Part shown: positions 45,150 through 53,791 of the stretch, piece by piece
Layout: each line of letters begins with the position of its first letter
Position numbering within the stretch: position 1 is the first letter of the stretch
DNA from: DATFDN01 sp963830565
GTDB lineage: Bacteria > Pseudomonadota > Alphaproteobacteria > Acetobacterales > Acetobacteraceae
Assembly (NCBI GenBank): GCA_963830565.1
Contig: CAWHMO010000007.1
Span: 62,001 to 126,000, forward strand
Length of the DNA: 64,000 nucleotides
Direction of reading: 5' to 3'
Notes under the pieces: generated by a model
What the model was told of the DNA's origin: nothing
Seen by the model: only the letters and a program-made list of their open reading frames with translations
Database searches by the model: none
Position numbers and translations under genes: made by a program

Positions 45150-45839
45150 ATGGAGATGCCGGTGCGAGGGGAAGACGAAATTGCTGCACTGCGAGCGGAG
45201 GTGAACCACCTGCAATGGTTCCACTCCATCGACTTTGGAGACCAGATCGTCAGCCCGGGGCTTGCGAGTATTGAGCAATTGCGGGCGCAAGCAGATATCT
45301 ACTTTGCTGGCGGGCTTGCGGGCCTATCAGTGCTCGATATCGGCTGCTGGGACGGCTTCAACTCGATCGAGGCGATCCGCCGTGGCGCACGGCGCGTATT
45401 GGCGACGGATTACTGGGTGTGGGCGCATCATCCGTGGGCGTCTCGCGCGACCATTGAACTGGCGCGCAAGCATGTCGCGCCGTCACTTGAAATTCGTGAG
45501 ATCGATGTCCCAGACCTGCGTTCCGAGGCTGTGGGGCGGTTTGACCTCGTGCTGTTCTGCGGTGTGTTCTACCACCTTCGCCACCCGTTGCGAGTCCTTG
45601 AAGGCGTTGCGCGTCTTGCGGCCAAGACACTGATCTTGGAAACGCACCTGGACGCGCAAGAAATCGAGCGCCCGGCGATGGTCTTCTATCCGGGCGACGA
45701 GCTGAACGGAGATGGCTCGAATTGGTGGGGGCCGAACCGTCCCTGCATCGAGGCGATGCTTCGGGACGTCGGCTTCAAGCAAGTCGAATTCTTTCGACAT
45801 CCCACCGCACTCACTCGGGGAATTTTTCGAGCTTCATAG
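45150..45839 (+). CDS. DUF1698/CmoB-like SAM methyltransferase
   Basis: 229 residues from the ATG at 45150. QWFHSIDFGDQIVSPGLAS opens the family fold, then SAM motif VLDIGCWDGFNSIEAIRRGA, ATDYWVWAHHP, FDLVLFCGVFYHLRHPL and WWGPNRPCIEAMLRDVGFKQ. Related to CmoB and to many glycan-cluster methyltransferases; the glycan role is more likely given the neighbours. The G+C content is visibly lower than that of flanking genes, and it is bounded by 55-bp direct repeats, both signs of acquisition. The 3' end overlaps the convergent glycosyltransferase gene by 29 bases. Confidence 0.82.
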   Translation: MEMPVRGEDEIAALRAEVNHLQWFHSIDFGDQIVSPGLASIEQLRAQADIYFAGGLAGLSVLDIGCWDGFNSIEAIRRGARRVLATDYWVWAHHPWASRATIELARKHVAPSLEIREIDVPDLRSEAVGRFDLVLFCGVFYHLRHPLRVLEGVARLAAKTLILETHLDAQEIERPAMVFYPGDELNGDGSNWWGPNRPCIEAMLRDVGFKQVEFFRHPTALTRGIFRAS

Positions 45840-48800
45840 GCGTTTCGGCGCATCCCGTTGCAAATCCGTAGGATGTGAACAGAACGCTCGGCTCCAGGTG
45901 GTCGGCTACGACCCGCCCGGTCGCCCACGCTTCGCTGTAGGCGGCATAGAGGTCCGACAATTGGGAATCGAGGACCTCAAGGTGCTTGCATCTCTCCAGC
46001 AGCCGTCCCATCGAGAAACCCTCGCGGATCGCATCCTCGGCCTGCAGGAGCGCCATCCGCGCCCACTCTCCGGCGTTCGCACAATGCTTGACCCGGTATC
46101 GATCGATCCGCACCGGATCGATTCCCGCGAGTTCGGCCGCATCAAACAGGTCGGGCATCCGTTCCAGGTGCCACAGCAGCGCCCAGCGCAGCCAGGACAC
46201 GTTCATGTTGACCACCACCGCCGGCTGCCCGACCCACCAGGCTGGGCGGTCCTGAAGCGCCGACAGGGCATAGACCGAAGACGGGACACAGGTCAGCAAC
46301 GAGGAAAAGGGCGCCCCGCTCACGTTCTGCTGGTAGGCGCGGAGCGCGTGGTCGCGGCGGAAGGCGCAGGCGTAGATCGCGGTGAACAGGTTCTCGTTCA
46401 GCGCGGCCACTTCCCGCAACTCGCCGACGCGCCGGTTCGGACCCCCGAAGCCGATCGGCCTGGCGGTCCGGATGATCTCGCCGGGGTCGGCCAGTTGTTC
46501 GGGGGAGCCGAAGCTCGTGTAGGCGTAGTTCATGTACGCCATCTCGACGTCCGGATGTGCTTCCAGGCCGGCCAGCACCGCCTCGATCGCGCCATCCACG
46601 ATCAGATCGTCGTCCCCGATCAGCCATACGAAGGCTCCGTTCGAGGCGCGGGCCGTGGCGCCGAGATTGCCGAGCATGCCGACATTGGCCGGGTTGCGAC
46701 GGCTTACGAATCCCGGCGTTCCCGCATAGCGGGCGACCACCTCCTGTGTCGCGTCGGTTGAGGCGTTATCGCAGACCACCACTTCCACCAGGTCGCGGAA
46801 CGGGCGTGCCTCCTCGATCAGCCGCGGCAGGCTATGTGTCAGCCATTTGGCGCGGTTGTAGGTCGTGATCGCGCAGCTCAGCAGCGGCCGGCGCGTGCCG
46901 GTCAGGACCGCGGGCAACGGCCAGCCGGGCGCGGCGCCCGCGCGCGCCATCGCGGCCAGAACGTCGCGCGCGTACCCGTCCCAATCGCGAATCGGCCGTC
47001 TGACCGCCTCATGGCCAAGCCGCTCCAGCAGCCCGTCCTCCCCGGCCAACCGAGCAATGCCCCGAGCAATCGCCGCCTCGTCCAGCATATCGACCGCGAG
47101 CGTACCACCCCCGGCAGCCACCTCGGCGATGGCGGAGCCGTCGTGACAGAGACAGGGTAGGCCGCGCCACAAGCTCTCCAGCACCGGCAGCCCGAACCCC
47201 TCCTCCCAAGAGCCGAATATCGTCGCGTGAGTGGTGTCGAGCAGGCACACCAGTTCCTCGTCGGCAACGTGGCCCCGCAGATCGATCCCGCCCGCGCTGG
47301 CGGCCGCGGCCTCGATCTCGTGGTCGAGCTCGGAAAAGCCGGCGCGTCGTCCCACCACGGTCAGCTCGATCCGCCGCTCGGGCCCCAGGCGATGCGCCTC
47401 GGCCAAGGCGCGCAGCAGCCGCGGATAATTCTTACGATGCTCCCAGGTTCCTACGGCGAGCAGGCGAAGCGCCTCGCCCGGCCTTGGCCCCGCCCGCGCC
47501 GTGAGCTGGCGGGCGGCCCCTGGCACGTTCCCGGCGAGCGGACAGGGCACCAGGGGTGGCACCCGCAGCCCTCGACCCGCGAGGTGGCGGCGCAGGTCGC
47601 CCGCGACCGTCCAGGAGATAGGCAGAGCAACGTCCACCTCGCTGAAGGTCGTCCAATACTCGGCGAAGGCGTCGGTGACGCTCCTTGGATAGCACTCGGA
47701 CAGCTTTGCCGGGATCAGGTCGTAGAACACGGCGGCGACGCGCAGTCCGCAGGAGCGCGCCAGTCGTGCCACGTTGGAACCCGGAGGTATGACGGGGAGG
47801 GTGATCTCAGGTACCAGCAGCCACTCACCGGCCATGTTCGACGGCAGCGGCGCGGGCTCGCGGTGGGACGGGCCACCCCAGGCAGCAAGCGTGGCCGCCT
47901 CGCTCTCCTCCAGCCGAGCAATGCGACCGGTTGCCGCGTCCCATTTGACTGGCACGAGCTCGATGCCAAGCCGCTGAAGCGCGGCTCCGAGCGCGCGCGT
48001 GACGCGCTGAATGCCGGTATTGAATGGCTGGGTGGCGGTCAGCCCGGTCCAGTAGAATACCCGGGTGGGCGTGTGCAACGCGCCGGCTGCCGCAATCCGC
48101 GGACGCTCGGCCGCGATCGCCGCGGCCACGCCGCCGGCGTCGGATGCCACACGGAACCGGTGCCGCAGTGTTGCCGTCCTCGGCAGACTACGGAGCGCCG
48201 CGTCCAGCGCGGCATCCCGCTCGGCAGCGGATGCGAACAGGGCGAGATCGACCGTGGCCAGGGCAGCGAGATCAGCCGGGCTTACGGTTCGGCCCGCGTC
48301 CATCCACAAAGCGGGCTTGAGTCCAAGCCCGCGGGCCTCATCCTCGATCCGCATCGCCTCGGCCGGACCCGCCGTGGTGGCAAAGGGCAGGACCGCCCAG
48401 GTTCCGCGCAGATCCCCCCCTCCCACTCTGGGGTGTTCTGCTGGACCGGCACGAAAGCCAGGCAGGACCGCTCGCGTGTCGGGGCGCCAGTGCAGGCGTC
48501 GCGGTCTCGTCCCGGCTTCTTGGATGGCTGCGGCAAAAGCTTCCCCGCCGCCACGCGAGCCTTCAATCAGCGCCAGTTGCGCGACCAGCGGCGCGGCGTC
48601 CAGCTCATGAAGCACGGCGCTCGCGTACTCGGACCAGCTTGCCAGTTTCCGCGTGCGCGCCGCTTCTGCGAGGTCCCGGCGTAAAGTTGCATCGTCGGCG
48701 AGCTGTTCCAGTCCGCGCTCAATGGCTTTCGGGTCGTTCGGGTCCACCGTCAGGCAGCCCCCGCCTTCGGCGATCTCCGCCATCGATCCTCGGTCGGAGC

Positions 48801-49773
48801 AGAGGCATGGCTTGCCGTGCCAGAGGCTTTCAGCGATAGGCAGACCAAAGCCTTCCGCCAACGACACGAACGCGGTCGCATGGCAGGCTGCCAGAAGGTC
48901 GCGCATCTCGTCGTCGGGCAGAAACGGATGCAGCCGGATGCACCCTTCGGACGAGGCCTCCTCATGCCGAACCGCGGCGGCGACGCCGTGATGCAGCCAC
49001 CCCGCCACATCCAGGCGCACATCCAGGTCCGCACGACGCCGGGCCAGCCGGTTGAAAGCCCGCATCAGGGCGAGTTGGTTCTTGCGGGGCTCCACGGTGC
49101 CCACCGCGAGAAAGCGAACCGGCGACGCCTCGGTCTCCACGTCTTCCGTGACCCGAGCAACTCCGACCATCTCCGCCGCGAGAGGCACAGGTCGCAGCAA
49201 CGCCGCCCTTCCCGGATCACGGCCCTGCTCCGCCCACCAAGCTCGCAGGTCGGCCGCGGCGGTTCTTGAAATCGCCAGCACCAGGTCCGCGGCCGCCAGT
49301 GCCAGCGCATAGTCGCTGTGCGCCGGCTTCATCGCGTCGTAGCCAGGCACGCGCAGCGGGATCAGGTCATAGAACAGGGCCGCGATGCGCAATCCATGAT
49401 AGTGGGCATAGTCCAGCGCGACGGCCAGTGCCGGGCCCGGTGCCTCGGGCGCTCCGCCATCGATGTGCGGCACTTCCGGCAAGAGCAGCCATGCGCCCTC
49501 AAGCCGACCAGCATCAGACTTGGCAAGGTGCAGCGGCTGGCCCGACTCTGCCGGTTCCGGCAGGTTCGGCCCGTGATGACGTGCCAGGCCGGCCACCCAT
49601 GCCTGCTCGGCCCGGACAATCGCTTCCCGCTCGGCGCACCAGCGCACCGGAATTACATCGAGATCCCGAGCACCGGCGAGGGCGGACCCGAGTGCCCGCA
49701 CCACGCGCTGCACGCCCGTGTTGCCATCGTAACGCCCGGTGTGATGTATCCAGTAATAGATCCGTCGTGCCAT
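45811..49773 (-). CDS. Giant glycosyltransferase with two GT4 domains and one GT2 domain
   Basis: 1320 residues. GT-B module 1 (about 1-400): IYYWIHHTGRYDGNTGVQRV, FLAVGTVEPRKNQLALMRAF, HATAFVSLAEGFGLPIAESL. A linker with degenerate repeat of module sequence (about 400-560) follows. GT-B module 2 (about 570-950): VFYWTGLTATQPFNTGIQRV, LLAVGTWEHRKNYPRLLRAL, FGSWEEGFGLPVLESLWRGL. GT-A family 2 module (about 975-1290): LLSCAITTYNRAKWLTHSLP, VVVCDNASTDATQEVVARYA, and the DXD-type WLIGDDDLIVDG. Three successive transfers by one cytoplasmic polypeptide are implied, probably building a surface oligosaccharide with a repeated motif. The last 30 residues match the flanking direct repeat. Confidence 0.88.
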   Translation of the reverse strand: MARRIYYWIHHTGRYDGNTGVQRVVRALGSALAGARDLDVIPVRWCAEREAIVRAEQAWVAGLARHHGPNLPEPAESGQPLHLAKSDAGRLEGAWLLLPEVPHIDGGAPEAPGPALAVALDYAHYHGLRIAALFYDLIPLRVPGYDAMKPAHSDYALALAAADLVLAISRTAAADLRAWWAEQGRDPGRAALLRPVPLAAEMVGVARVTEDVETEASPVRFLAVGTVEPRKNQLALMRAFNRLARRRADLDVRLDVAGWLHHGVAAAVRHEEASSEGCIRLHPFLPDDEMRDLLAACHATAFVSLAEGFGLPIAESLWHGKPCLCSDRGSMAEIAEGGGCLTVDPNDPKAIERGLEQLADDATLRRDLAEAARTRKLASWSEYASAVLHELDAAPLVAQLALIEGSRGGGEAFAAAIQEAGTRPRRLHWRPDTRAVLPGFRAGPAEHPRVGGGDLRGTWAVLPFATTAGPAEAMRIEDEARGLGLKPALWMDAGRTVSPADLAALATVDLALFASAAERDAALDAALRSLPRTATLRHRFRVASDAGGVAAAIAAERPRIAAAGALHTPTRVFYWTGLTATQPFNTGIQRVTRALGAALQRLGIELVPVKWDAATGRIARLEESEAATLAAWGGPSHREPAPLPSNMAGEWLLVPEITLPVIPPGSNVARLARSCGLRVAAVFYDLIPAKLSECYPRSVTDAFAEYWTTFSEVDVALPISWTVAGDLRRHLAGRGLRVPPLVPCPLAGNVPGAARQLTARAGPRPGEALRLLAVGTWEHRKNYPRLLRALAEAHRLGPERRIELTVVGRRAGFSELDHEIEAAAASAGGIDLRGHVADEELVCLLDTTHATIFGSWEEGFGLPVLESLWRGLPCLCHDGSAIAEVAAGGGTLAVDMLDEAAIARGIARLAGEDGLLERLGHEAVRRPIRDWDGYARDVLAAMARAGAAPGWPLPAVLTGTRRPLLSCAITTYNRAKWLTHSLPRLIEEARPFRDLVEVVVCDNASTDATQEVVARYAGTPGFVSRRNPANVGMLGNLGATARASNGAFVWLIGDDDLIVDGAIEAVLAGLEAHPDVEMAYMNYAYTSFGSPEQLADPGEIIRTARPIGFGGPNRRVGELREVAALNENLFTAIYACAFRRDHALRAYQQNVSGAPFSSLLTCVPSSVYALSALQDRPAWWVGQPAVVVNMNVSWLRWALLWHLERMPDLFDAAELAGIDPVRIDRYRVKHCANAGEWARMALLQAEDAIREGFSMGRLLERCKHLEVLDSQLSDLYAAYSEAWATGRVVADHLEPSVLFTSYGFATGCAETPMKLEKFPE
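45844..45898. repeat. 55-bp direct repeat, right copy
   Basis: Partner of 45093-45147, lying inside the 3' end of the giant glycosyltransferase gene, where it encodes LEPSVLFTSYGFATG on the minus strand. It marks one edge of the DUF1698 methyltransferase cassette. Confidence 0.7.
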
Positions 49774-49783
49774 CCGCGCAGGC

Positions 49784-51019
49784 TCAGACGATCTCGATTT
49801 CCGGGAACGGGAAGATCATGCGTCCACCGCGCGCCAGGAACTCGGCTTCGCGGCGCACGATCCCGTCGCGGAAGTGCCAAGGAAGGACCAGGAAATAGTC
49901 CGGTTCCATCGCCCGCGCCTCCGCCTCGGAGATGATCGGGATGCCGGTTCCGGGCGTGAAGGCGCCGAACTTGTCCTCGTTCACCTCGGCGATGCAGGAC
50001 ACCAGATCGGGGCCGATGCCGCAGAACTGCAGGACCACGTTGCCCTTGGTGGATGCGCCGTAGCCCATGACGGTCTTGCCGTCAGCCGCCAGCGCCTCCA
50101 GCAGGCGGCGGAGGTCGGCGCGGTGGCGGAAGACGCGGTCCTCGAACTCCCGGTAGGGGCGCGGGGTGGACAGGCCCATCCGCTCCTCCTGCGCCAGCAG
50201 CCATTCGATCACGGCCTCGGAGCCGCGCCGCGTGTCGTCGGCCCGCACCGCCGTGACTGCGAAGCTGCCGCCGTTGACGGCGTTCATCTTGACGTCGATC
50301 GCGCGTAGCCCCGCCGCGCGCAGGACAAGCTGCACCACCCCGAACGAGTAGTACTCCAGGTGCTCGTGGCAGACCGTGTCGTAGGAGGTCATGCGCAGCA
50401 TCGAGGGCATGTAGCTCTGCTCGAAATGCCAGATGCCGCCTGGGGCCAGTACCGCTTCGACCTCGCGAGCGAAGGCGATCGGATCCTCGAGGTCGTAGAA
50501 CATGGCAATCGAGGTGACGATCTTCGCGGGACAGGCGCCGGTCCGGCGATAGGAGGTAGCGGAAAAGAAGTCCGGCACCAGGATCACCTCGTCGGGATAG
50601 TACTGGCGGAACTTGCTCCCACTCGGGTCGATGCCAACGCGGGTCAGGGAAGGAGTGGCATAGGCCCGGAGCGAGGTTGAATCGTTCGAGCCGATGTCGA
50701 GCACAGTGTCGCCAGGCGCCAGTCCCGCGACTCGCTCCAGCTCCCGGATCTTCTGGGTCAGATGCTCGACCATGCTGCGGTTCAAGCCGGAGCGATAGCC
50801 GTAATTCTCCCCATACATCTCCCCGAGATCGTAGGAGTTGGCGAGCTGGAGTAACCCGGAGTCAGGGCACCAGACAAGTCGCAGCGGCCCCGCCGTTACT
50901 GTCTCGGCGCGCCGCCGGGGAAAGACGCCGGTGAGCGCCTGTTCGCCGAGATCAAGAACGGTGACGAGGTTCCGGCCTCCGCCGACGCGGCAGCGATCAA
51001 TGCTGGTGTAGCTCGGCAA
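49784..51019 (-). CDS. C-methyltransferase-like SAM enzyme for a (deoxy)sugar
   Basis: 411 residues of the NDP-hexose C-methyltransferase architecture: N-terminal zinc-binding-like domain (VTVLDLGEQALTGVFPRR), SAM domain (DTVLDIGSNDSTSLRAYATP) with HFEQSYMPSMLRMTSYDTVC and HEHLEYYS, and a C-terminal domain VMGYGASTKGNVVLQFCGIG. The zinc domain looks degraded: the usual CRxCG is CRVGG and the usual later CxxC is CPDS, so zinc may not be bound. It lies 10 bases upstream of the giant glycosyltransferase gene, in one transcript, so the sugar it methylates is probably used there. Confidence 0.85.
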   Translation of the reverse strand: MPSYTSIDRCRVGGGRNLVTVLDLGEQALTGVFPRRRAETVTAGPLRLVWCPDSGLLQLANSYDLGEMYGENYGYRSGLNRSMVEHLTQKIRELERVAGLAPGDTVLDIGSNDSTSLRAYATPSLTRVGIDPSGSKFRQYYPDEVILVPDFFSATSYRRTGACPAKIVTSIAMFYDLEDPIAFAREVEAVLAPGGIWHFEQSYMPSMLRMTSYDTVCHEHLEYYSFGVVQLVLRAAGLRAIDVKMNAVNGGSFAVTAVRADDTRRGSEAVIEWLLAQEERMGLSTPRPYREFEDRVFRHRADLRRLLEALAADGKTVMGYGASTKGNVVLQFCGIGPDLVSCIAEVNEDKFGAFTPGTGIPIISEAEARAMEPDYFLVLPWHFRDGIVRREAEFLARGGRMIFPFPEIEIV

Positions 51020-51114
51020 GGCGCTCTCTCCGGATTATGACTCCCGGCGAGGTGTTTGCATGGAACCCGCCTGCACACAACGGGCTACTCTCGACCACAA
51101 CAAAGGGAAGCGAC

Positions 51115-51188
51115 TGGAGCGGGTGAAGGGAATCGAACCCTCGTATGCAGCTTGGGAAGCTGCCGTTCTACCATTGAACTACACCCGC
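51115..51188 (-). tRNA. tRNA-Gly (anticodon CCC)
   Basis: The minus strand reads GCGGGTGTAGTTCAATGGTA with acceptor stem GCGGGTG/CACCCGC, discriminator T and encoded CCA. Anticodon stem GCAGC/GCTGC with loop TTCCCAA gives CCC (codon GGG). It stands at the end of the glycan region and is a possible integration site. Confidence 0.95.
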
Positions 51189-51270
51189 GCTCGCCAGAAC
51201 CATAACCCACCGCGGGTTGACCGCGCAATCTGCCCTGTCCTACGGTCCGCTTCGTGGCGGCCTGGCCGCC

Positions 51271-51327
51271 CCTCGCGATTTGTCCGGCCGGCTTGCGGCG
51301 AGGTGAAACAAGCGCGCTAAAGTGGCC
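51271..51327 (+). promoter_or_regulatory. SAM-II riboswitch upstream of metZ
   Basis: CCTCGC-GATTTG-TCCGGCCGG-CTTGC-GGCGAGG, then TGAAACAAG and CGCGCTAAAG. These are the conserved GATTTG, CTTGC, AAACAAG and GCTAAAG blocks of the SAM-II (metA) riboswitch with its P1 stem CCTCGC/GCGAGG and the CTTG/CAAG pseudoknot. SAM binding hides the downstream ribosome site in this class. It lies about 64 bases before the metZ ATG, consistent with a methionine gene under SAM feedback. Confidence 0.9.
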
Positions 51328-51390
51328 TGCTTCGGTGCGACGCACCCTTGCGCCTCCACGGTCGGGCCACACTGCACAGGGCCTGCCACA

Positions 51391-52584
51391 ATGAGCTTCG
51401 ATCCCAGCACTCTCCGCGCCGCCACCCGCCTCGTCCATGGCGGGATCGAGCGCACCTTTCATCAGGAAACCGCCGAGGCGCTGTTCCTGACCTCGGGCTT
51501 CGTCTACGACAGCGCCGAGCAGGCCGAGGCCACCTTCACCGGGGAGGTCGAGCACTACCAGTACTCGCGCTTCGGTAACCCGACGGTGGCGATGTTCGAG
51601 CGCCGAATGGCCGCCATCGAGGGGGCGGAGGCGTGCCGGGCGACCGCCACCGGCATGGCCGCGGTCCACGCCGCGTTGCTGTCGCACCTCAGCGCGGGGG
51701 ACCGCGTCGTGGCCTCGCGCGCCCTGTTCGGGGGCTGTCACTGGATCGTCTCCACGCTGCTGCCGCGCTTCGGCATCGAGGGCATTTTCGTGGACGGCGC
51801 CGATCTCGATCAATGGCGGCGCGCGTTCGACCGCCCGACCCAGCTCGTCCTGCTCGAGACGCCCTCCAACCCGATGCTGGAACTGCTCGACCTGCGCGCC
51901 GTCTCCGAGCTGGCGCACGCGGCGGGCGCGATCGTCGTCGCCGACAACGTGTTCGCCACGCCGCTGCTGCAGCAGACGATCCCGCTGGGCGCCGACGTGG
52001 TGGTCTATTCCTGCACCAAGCACATCGACGGGCAGGGCCGGGTGCTCGGGGGCGCCGTTCTCGGCCGACGCGACTGGATCGAGGGGACGCTCCAGCCCTT
52101 CCTGCGCAACACTGGGGGAACGCTGTCAGCGTTTGATGCTTGGGTTCTGCTCAAGGGCCTGGAGACCCTGTCGCTCAGGGTCGAGGCCGGCTGTCGCTCC
52201 GCCGCGATCCTGGCCGACCGCTTAGCCGCGCGCCCGGAGGTGACGCGGGTGCTCTATCCCGGCCGCACCGACCATCCCCAGGCCGCCCTGGCACGCGCGC
52301 AGATGCGCGCCGGCGGCACCGTGGTCACGTTCGAGCTGGCGGGGGGCAAGCCGTCGGCGTTCACGATGCTGAACGCGCTGCGGCTCATCGCGCAGTCGAA
52401 CAACCTGGGTGATTCGAAGTCGCTGGCCACGCACCCGGCCACCACCACGCATATGCGGATCGGCGCCGAGGAACGGGCGCGGCTTGGCATCACCGACGGC
52501 GTGATCCGCCTCTCGGTCGGGCTCGAGGACGTGGACGATCTGGCCGAGGATCTCGCCCAGGCCCTTGATGGCGTGCGGGCGTGA
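51391..52584 (+). CDS. metZ: O-succinylhomoserine sulfhydrylase MetZ
   Basis: 397 residues of a PLP-dependent Cys/Met-metabolism enzyme that makes homocysteine directly from O-succinylhomoserine and sulfide. PLP Lys in VVYSCTKHIDGQGRVLGG. Other blocks: SGFVYDSAEQAEATFTGEVE, YSRFGNPTVAMFERRMAAIE, ETPSNPMLELLDL, SLGDSKSLATHPATTTH-type C-terminus (NNLGDSKSLATHPATTTHM). Controlled by the SAM-II element just upstream. Confidence 0.93.
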   Translation: MSFDPSTLRAATRLVHGGIERTFHQETAEALFLTSGFVYDSAEQAEATFTGEVEHYQYSRFGNPTVAMFERRMAAIEGAEACRATATGMAAVHAALLSHLSAGDRVVASRALFGGCHWIVSTLLPRFGIEGIFVDGADLDQWRRAFDRPTQLVLLETPSNPMLELLDLRAVSELAHAAGAIVVADNVFATPLLQQTIPLGADVVVYSCTKHIDGQGRVLGGAVLGRRDWIEGTLQPFLRNTGGTLSAFDAWVLLKGLETLSLRVEAGCRSAAILADRLAARPEVTRVLYPGRTDHPQAALARAQMRAGGTVVTFELAGGKPSAFTMLNALRLIAQSNNLGDSKSLATHPATTTHMRIGAEERARLGITDGVIRLSVGLEDVDDLAEDLAQALDGVRA

Positions 52585-52663
52585 GCGGAATCAGAACCTT
52601 CCGGAGCCGTGCGCGTTGAATCGGATCAGGCGTGGCAAGGGCAGCATTAGAGGCAACCGGACG

Positions 52664-53068
52664 ATGGCCGCCGATTATAGCAAGACCACTCGCGGCATCC
52701 GCGTCTCCGTCCGCGCCTTCTTCCTTGAAGATCAGTCCCGGCCGGAGGAGAACCACTTCGTCTGGGCCTATCGGGTGAAGATAGAGAATAACGGCCGCGC
52801 GCCGGTGCAGTTGATGAAGCGCACTTGGCGGATCACCGATGCCCGGGGCCGGACCCAGCATGTCCACGGCGCCGGGGTCATGGGCGAGCAGCCGCTGCTG
52901 GAGCCGGGGGAGAGCTTCGAGTATACTTCTGGTACCCCGCTCGACACGCCCTCCGGCTTCATGATGGGCGCCTACCATATGAGTGTGCCGGCTTCCGGCG
53001 AGACGTTCGATGTGGCGATCCCCGCCTTCAGCCTGGACAGCCCCCACCAGGGCGGGCAGGTGCATTGA
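52664..53068 (+). CDS. apaG: ApaG domain protein
   Basis: 134 residues, full-length ApaG: IRVSVRAFFLEDQSRPEENH, FVWAYRVKIENNGRAPVQLM, RTWRITDARG, EVxGxGVxGEQP-like segment (GAGVMGEQPLLEPGESFEYT) and SGTPLDTPSGFMMGAYHM. Fibronectin-III-like fold; linked to divalent cation efflux and diadenosine tetraphosphate metabolism in enterobacteria, with unclear mechanism. Confidence 0.92.
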   Translation: MAADYSKTTRGIRVSVRAFFLEDQSRPEENHFVWAYRVKIENNGRAPVQLMKRTWRITDARGRTQHVHGAGVMGEQPLLEPGESFEYTSGTPLDTPSGFMMGAYHMSVPASGETFDVAIPAFSLDSPHQGGQVH

Positions 53069-53149
53069 GGGAGCATCGATTGCCCAGCCGGCGGCACCAT
53101 TCCATATCCCTCGCGGGCGGCACGCGAAGCACTATTACGGAGAGGTCTG

Positions 53150-53782
53150 GTGGATGATTTCGTTACCCGAGAGGCGCCCGCCGCGGAAACCTCCCGTCCG
53201 ACCCGCGAGGAGGCCGAGGCCGCGATCCGCACGCTGCTGAGGTGGGCGGGCGACGACCCGACCAGGGAGGGCCTCCGGGACACGCCGTCGCGCGTCGCCC
53301 GCGCCTACGACGAGTTTTTCAGCGGCTACCATGTGGATCCTGTGGCCTTGCTGGAGCGCACCTTCGAGGAGACCGAGGGCTACGACGAGATCGTGCTGCT
53401 GCGCGACATCCGCCTGGAGAGCCACTGCGAGCACCACATGGCGCCGATCATCGGCCGCGCCCACGTCGCCTACCTGCCGCATCGGCGCGTGGTCGGGATC
53501 AGCAAGCTCGCCCGCGTCGTAGAGGCTTACGCCAAGCGCCTCCAGATCCAGGAAAAGATGACGGCGCAGATCGCCAATACCATCCAGGACGTGCTACAGC
53601 CGCGCGGCGTGGCGGTGATGATCGAGGCGGCGCATCAGTGCATGACGATGCGCGGCATCCACAAGCCCGGCGCGACCCTGGTGACCAGCCGCCTGCTGGG
53701 CGCCTTCCGCGACGATCCCACCACCCGTCGCGAGCTTCTCGCCTTGATCGGCTCGCACGGCTCGGGGATCAGCGACGGCTGA
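53150..53782 (+). CDS. folE: GTP cyclohydrolase I FolE
   Basis: 210 residues. Converts GTP to dihydroneopterin triphosphate, the first step of folate and also of queuosine. Zinc site and catalytic His: DIRLESHCEHHMAPIIG and AAHQCMTMRGIHKPG. Also GDDPTREGLRDTPSRVARAY and VGISKLARVVEAYAKRLQIQ. The GTG at 53150 has a GGAGAGG ribosome site. This gene feeds the pathway completed by queF, tgt, queA and queG at 8.9-13.2 kb. Confidence 0.95.
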   Translation: MDDFVTREAPAAETSRPTREEAEAAIRTLLRWAGDDPTREGLRDTPSRVARAYDEFFSGYHVDPVALLERTFEETEGYDEIVLLRDIRLESHCEHHMAPIIGRAHVAYLPHRRVVGISKLARVVEAYAKRLQIQEKMTAQIANTIQDVLQPRGVAVMIEAAHQCMTMRGIHKPGATLVTSRLLGAFRDDPTTRRELLALIGSHGSGISDG

Positions 53783-53791
53783 CGGGCCTGG

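Noticed and set aside
51115..51188. att site duplication at tRNA-Gly
   Set aside because: I found no second copy of the tRNA 3' end near the other edge of the glycan region.
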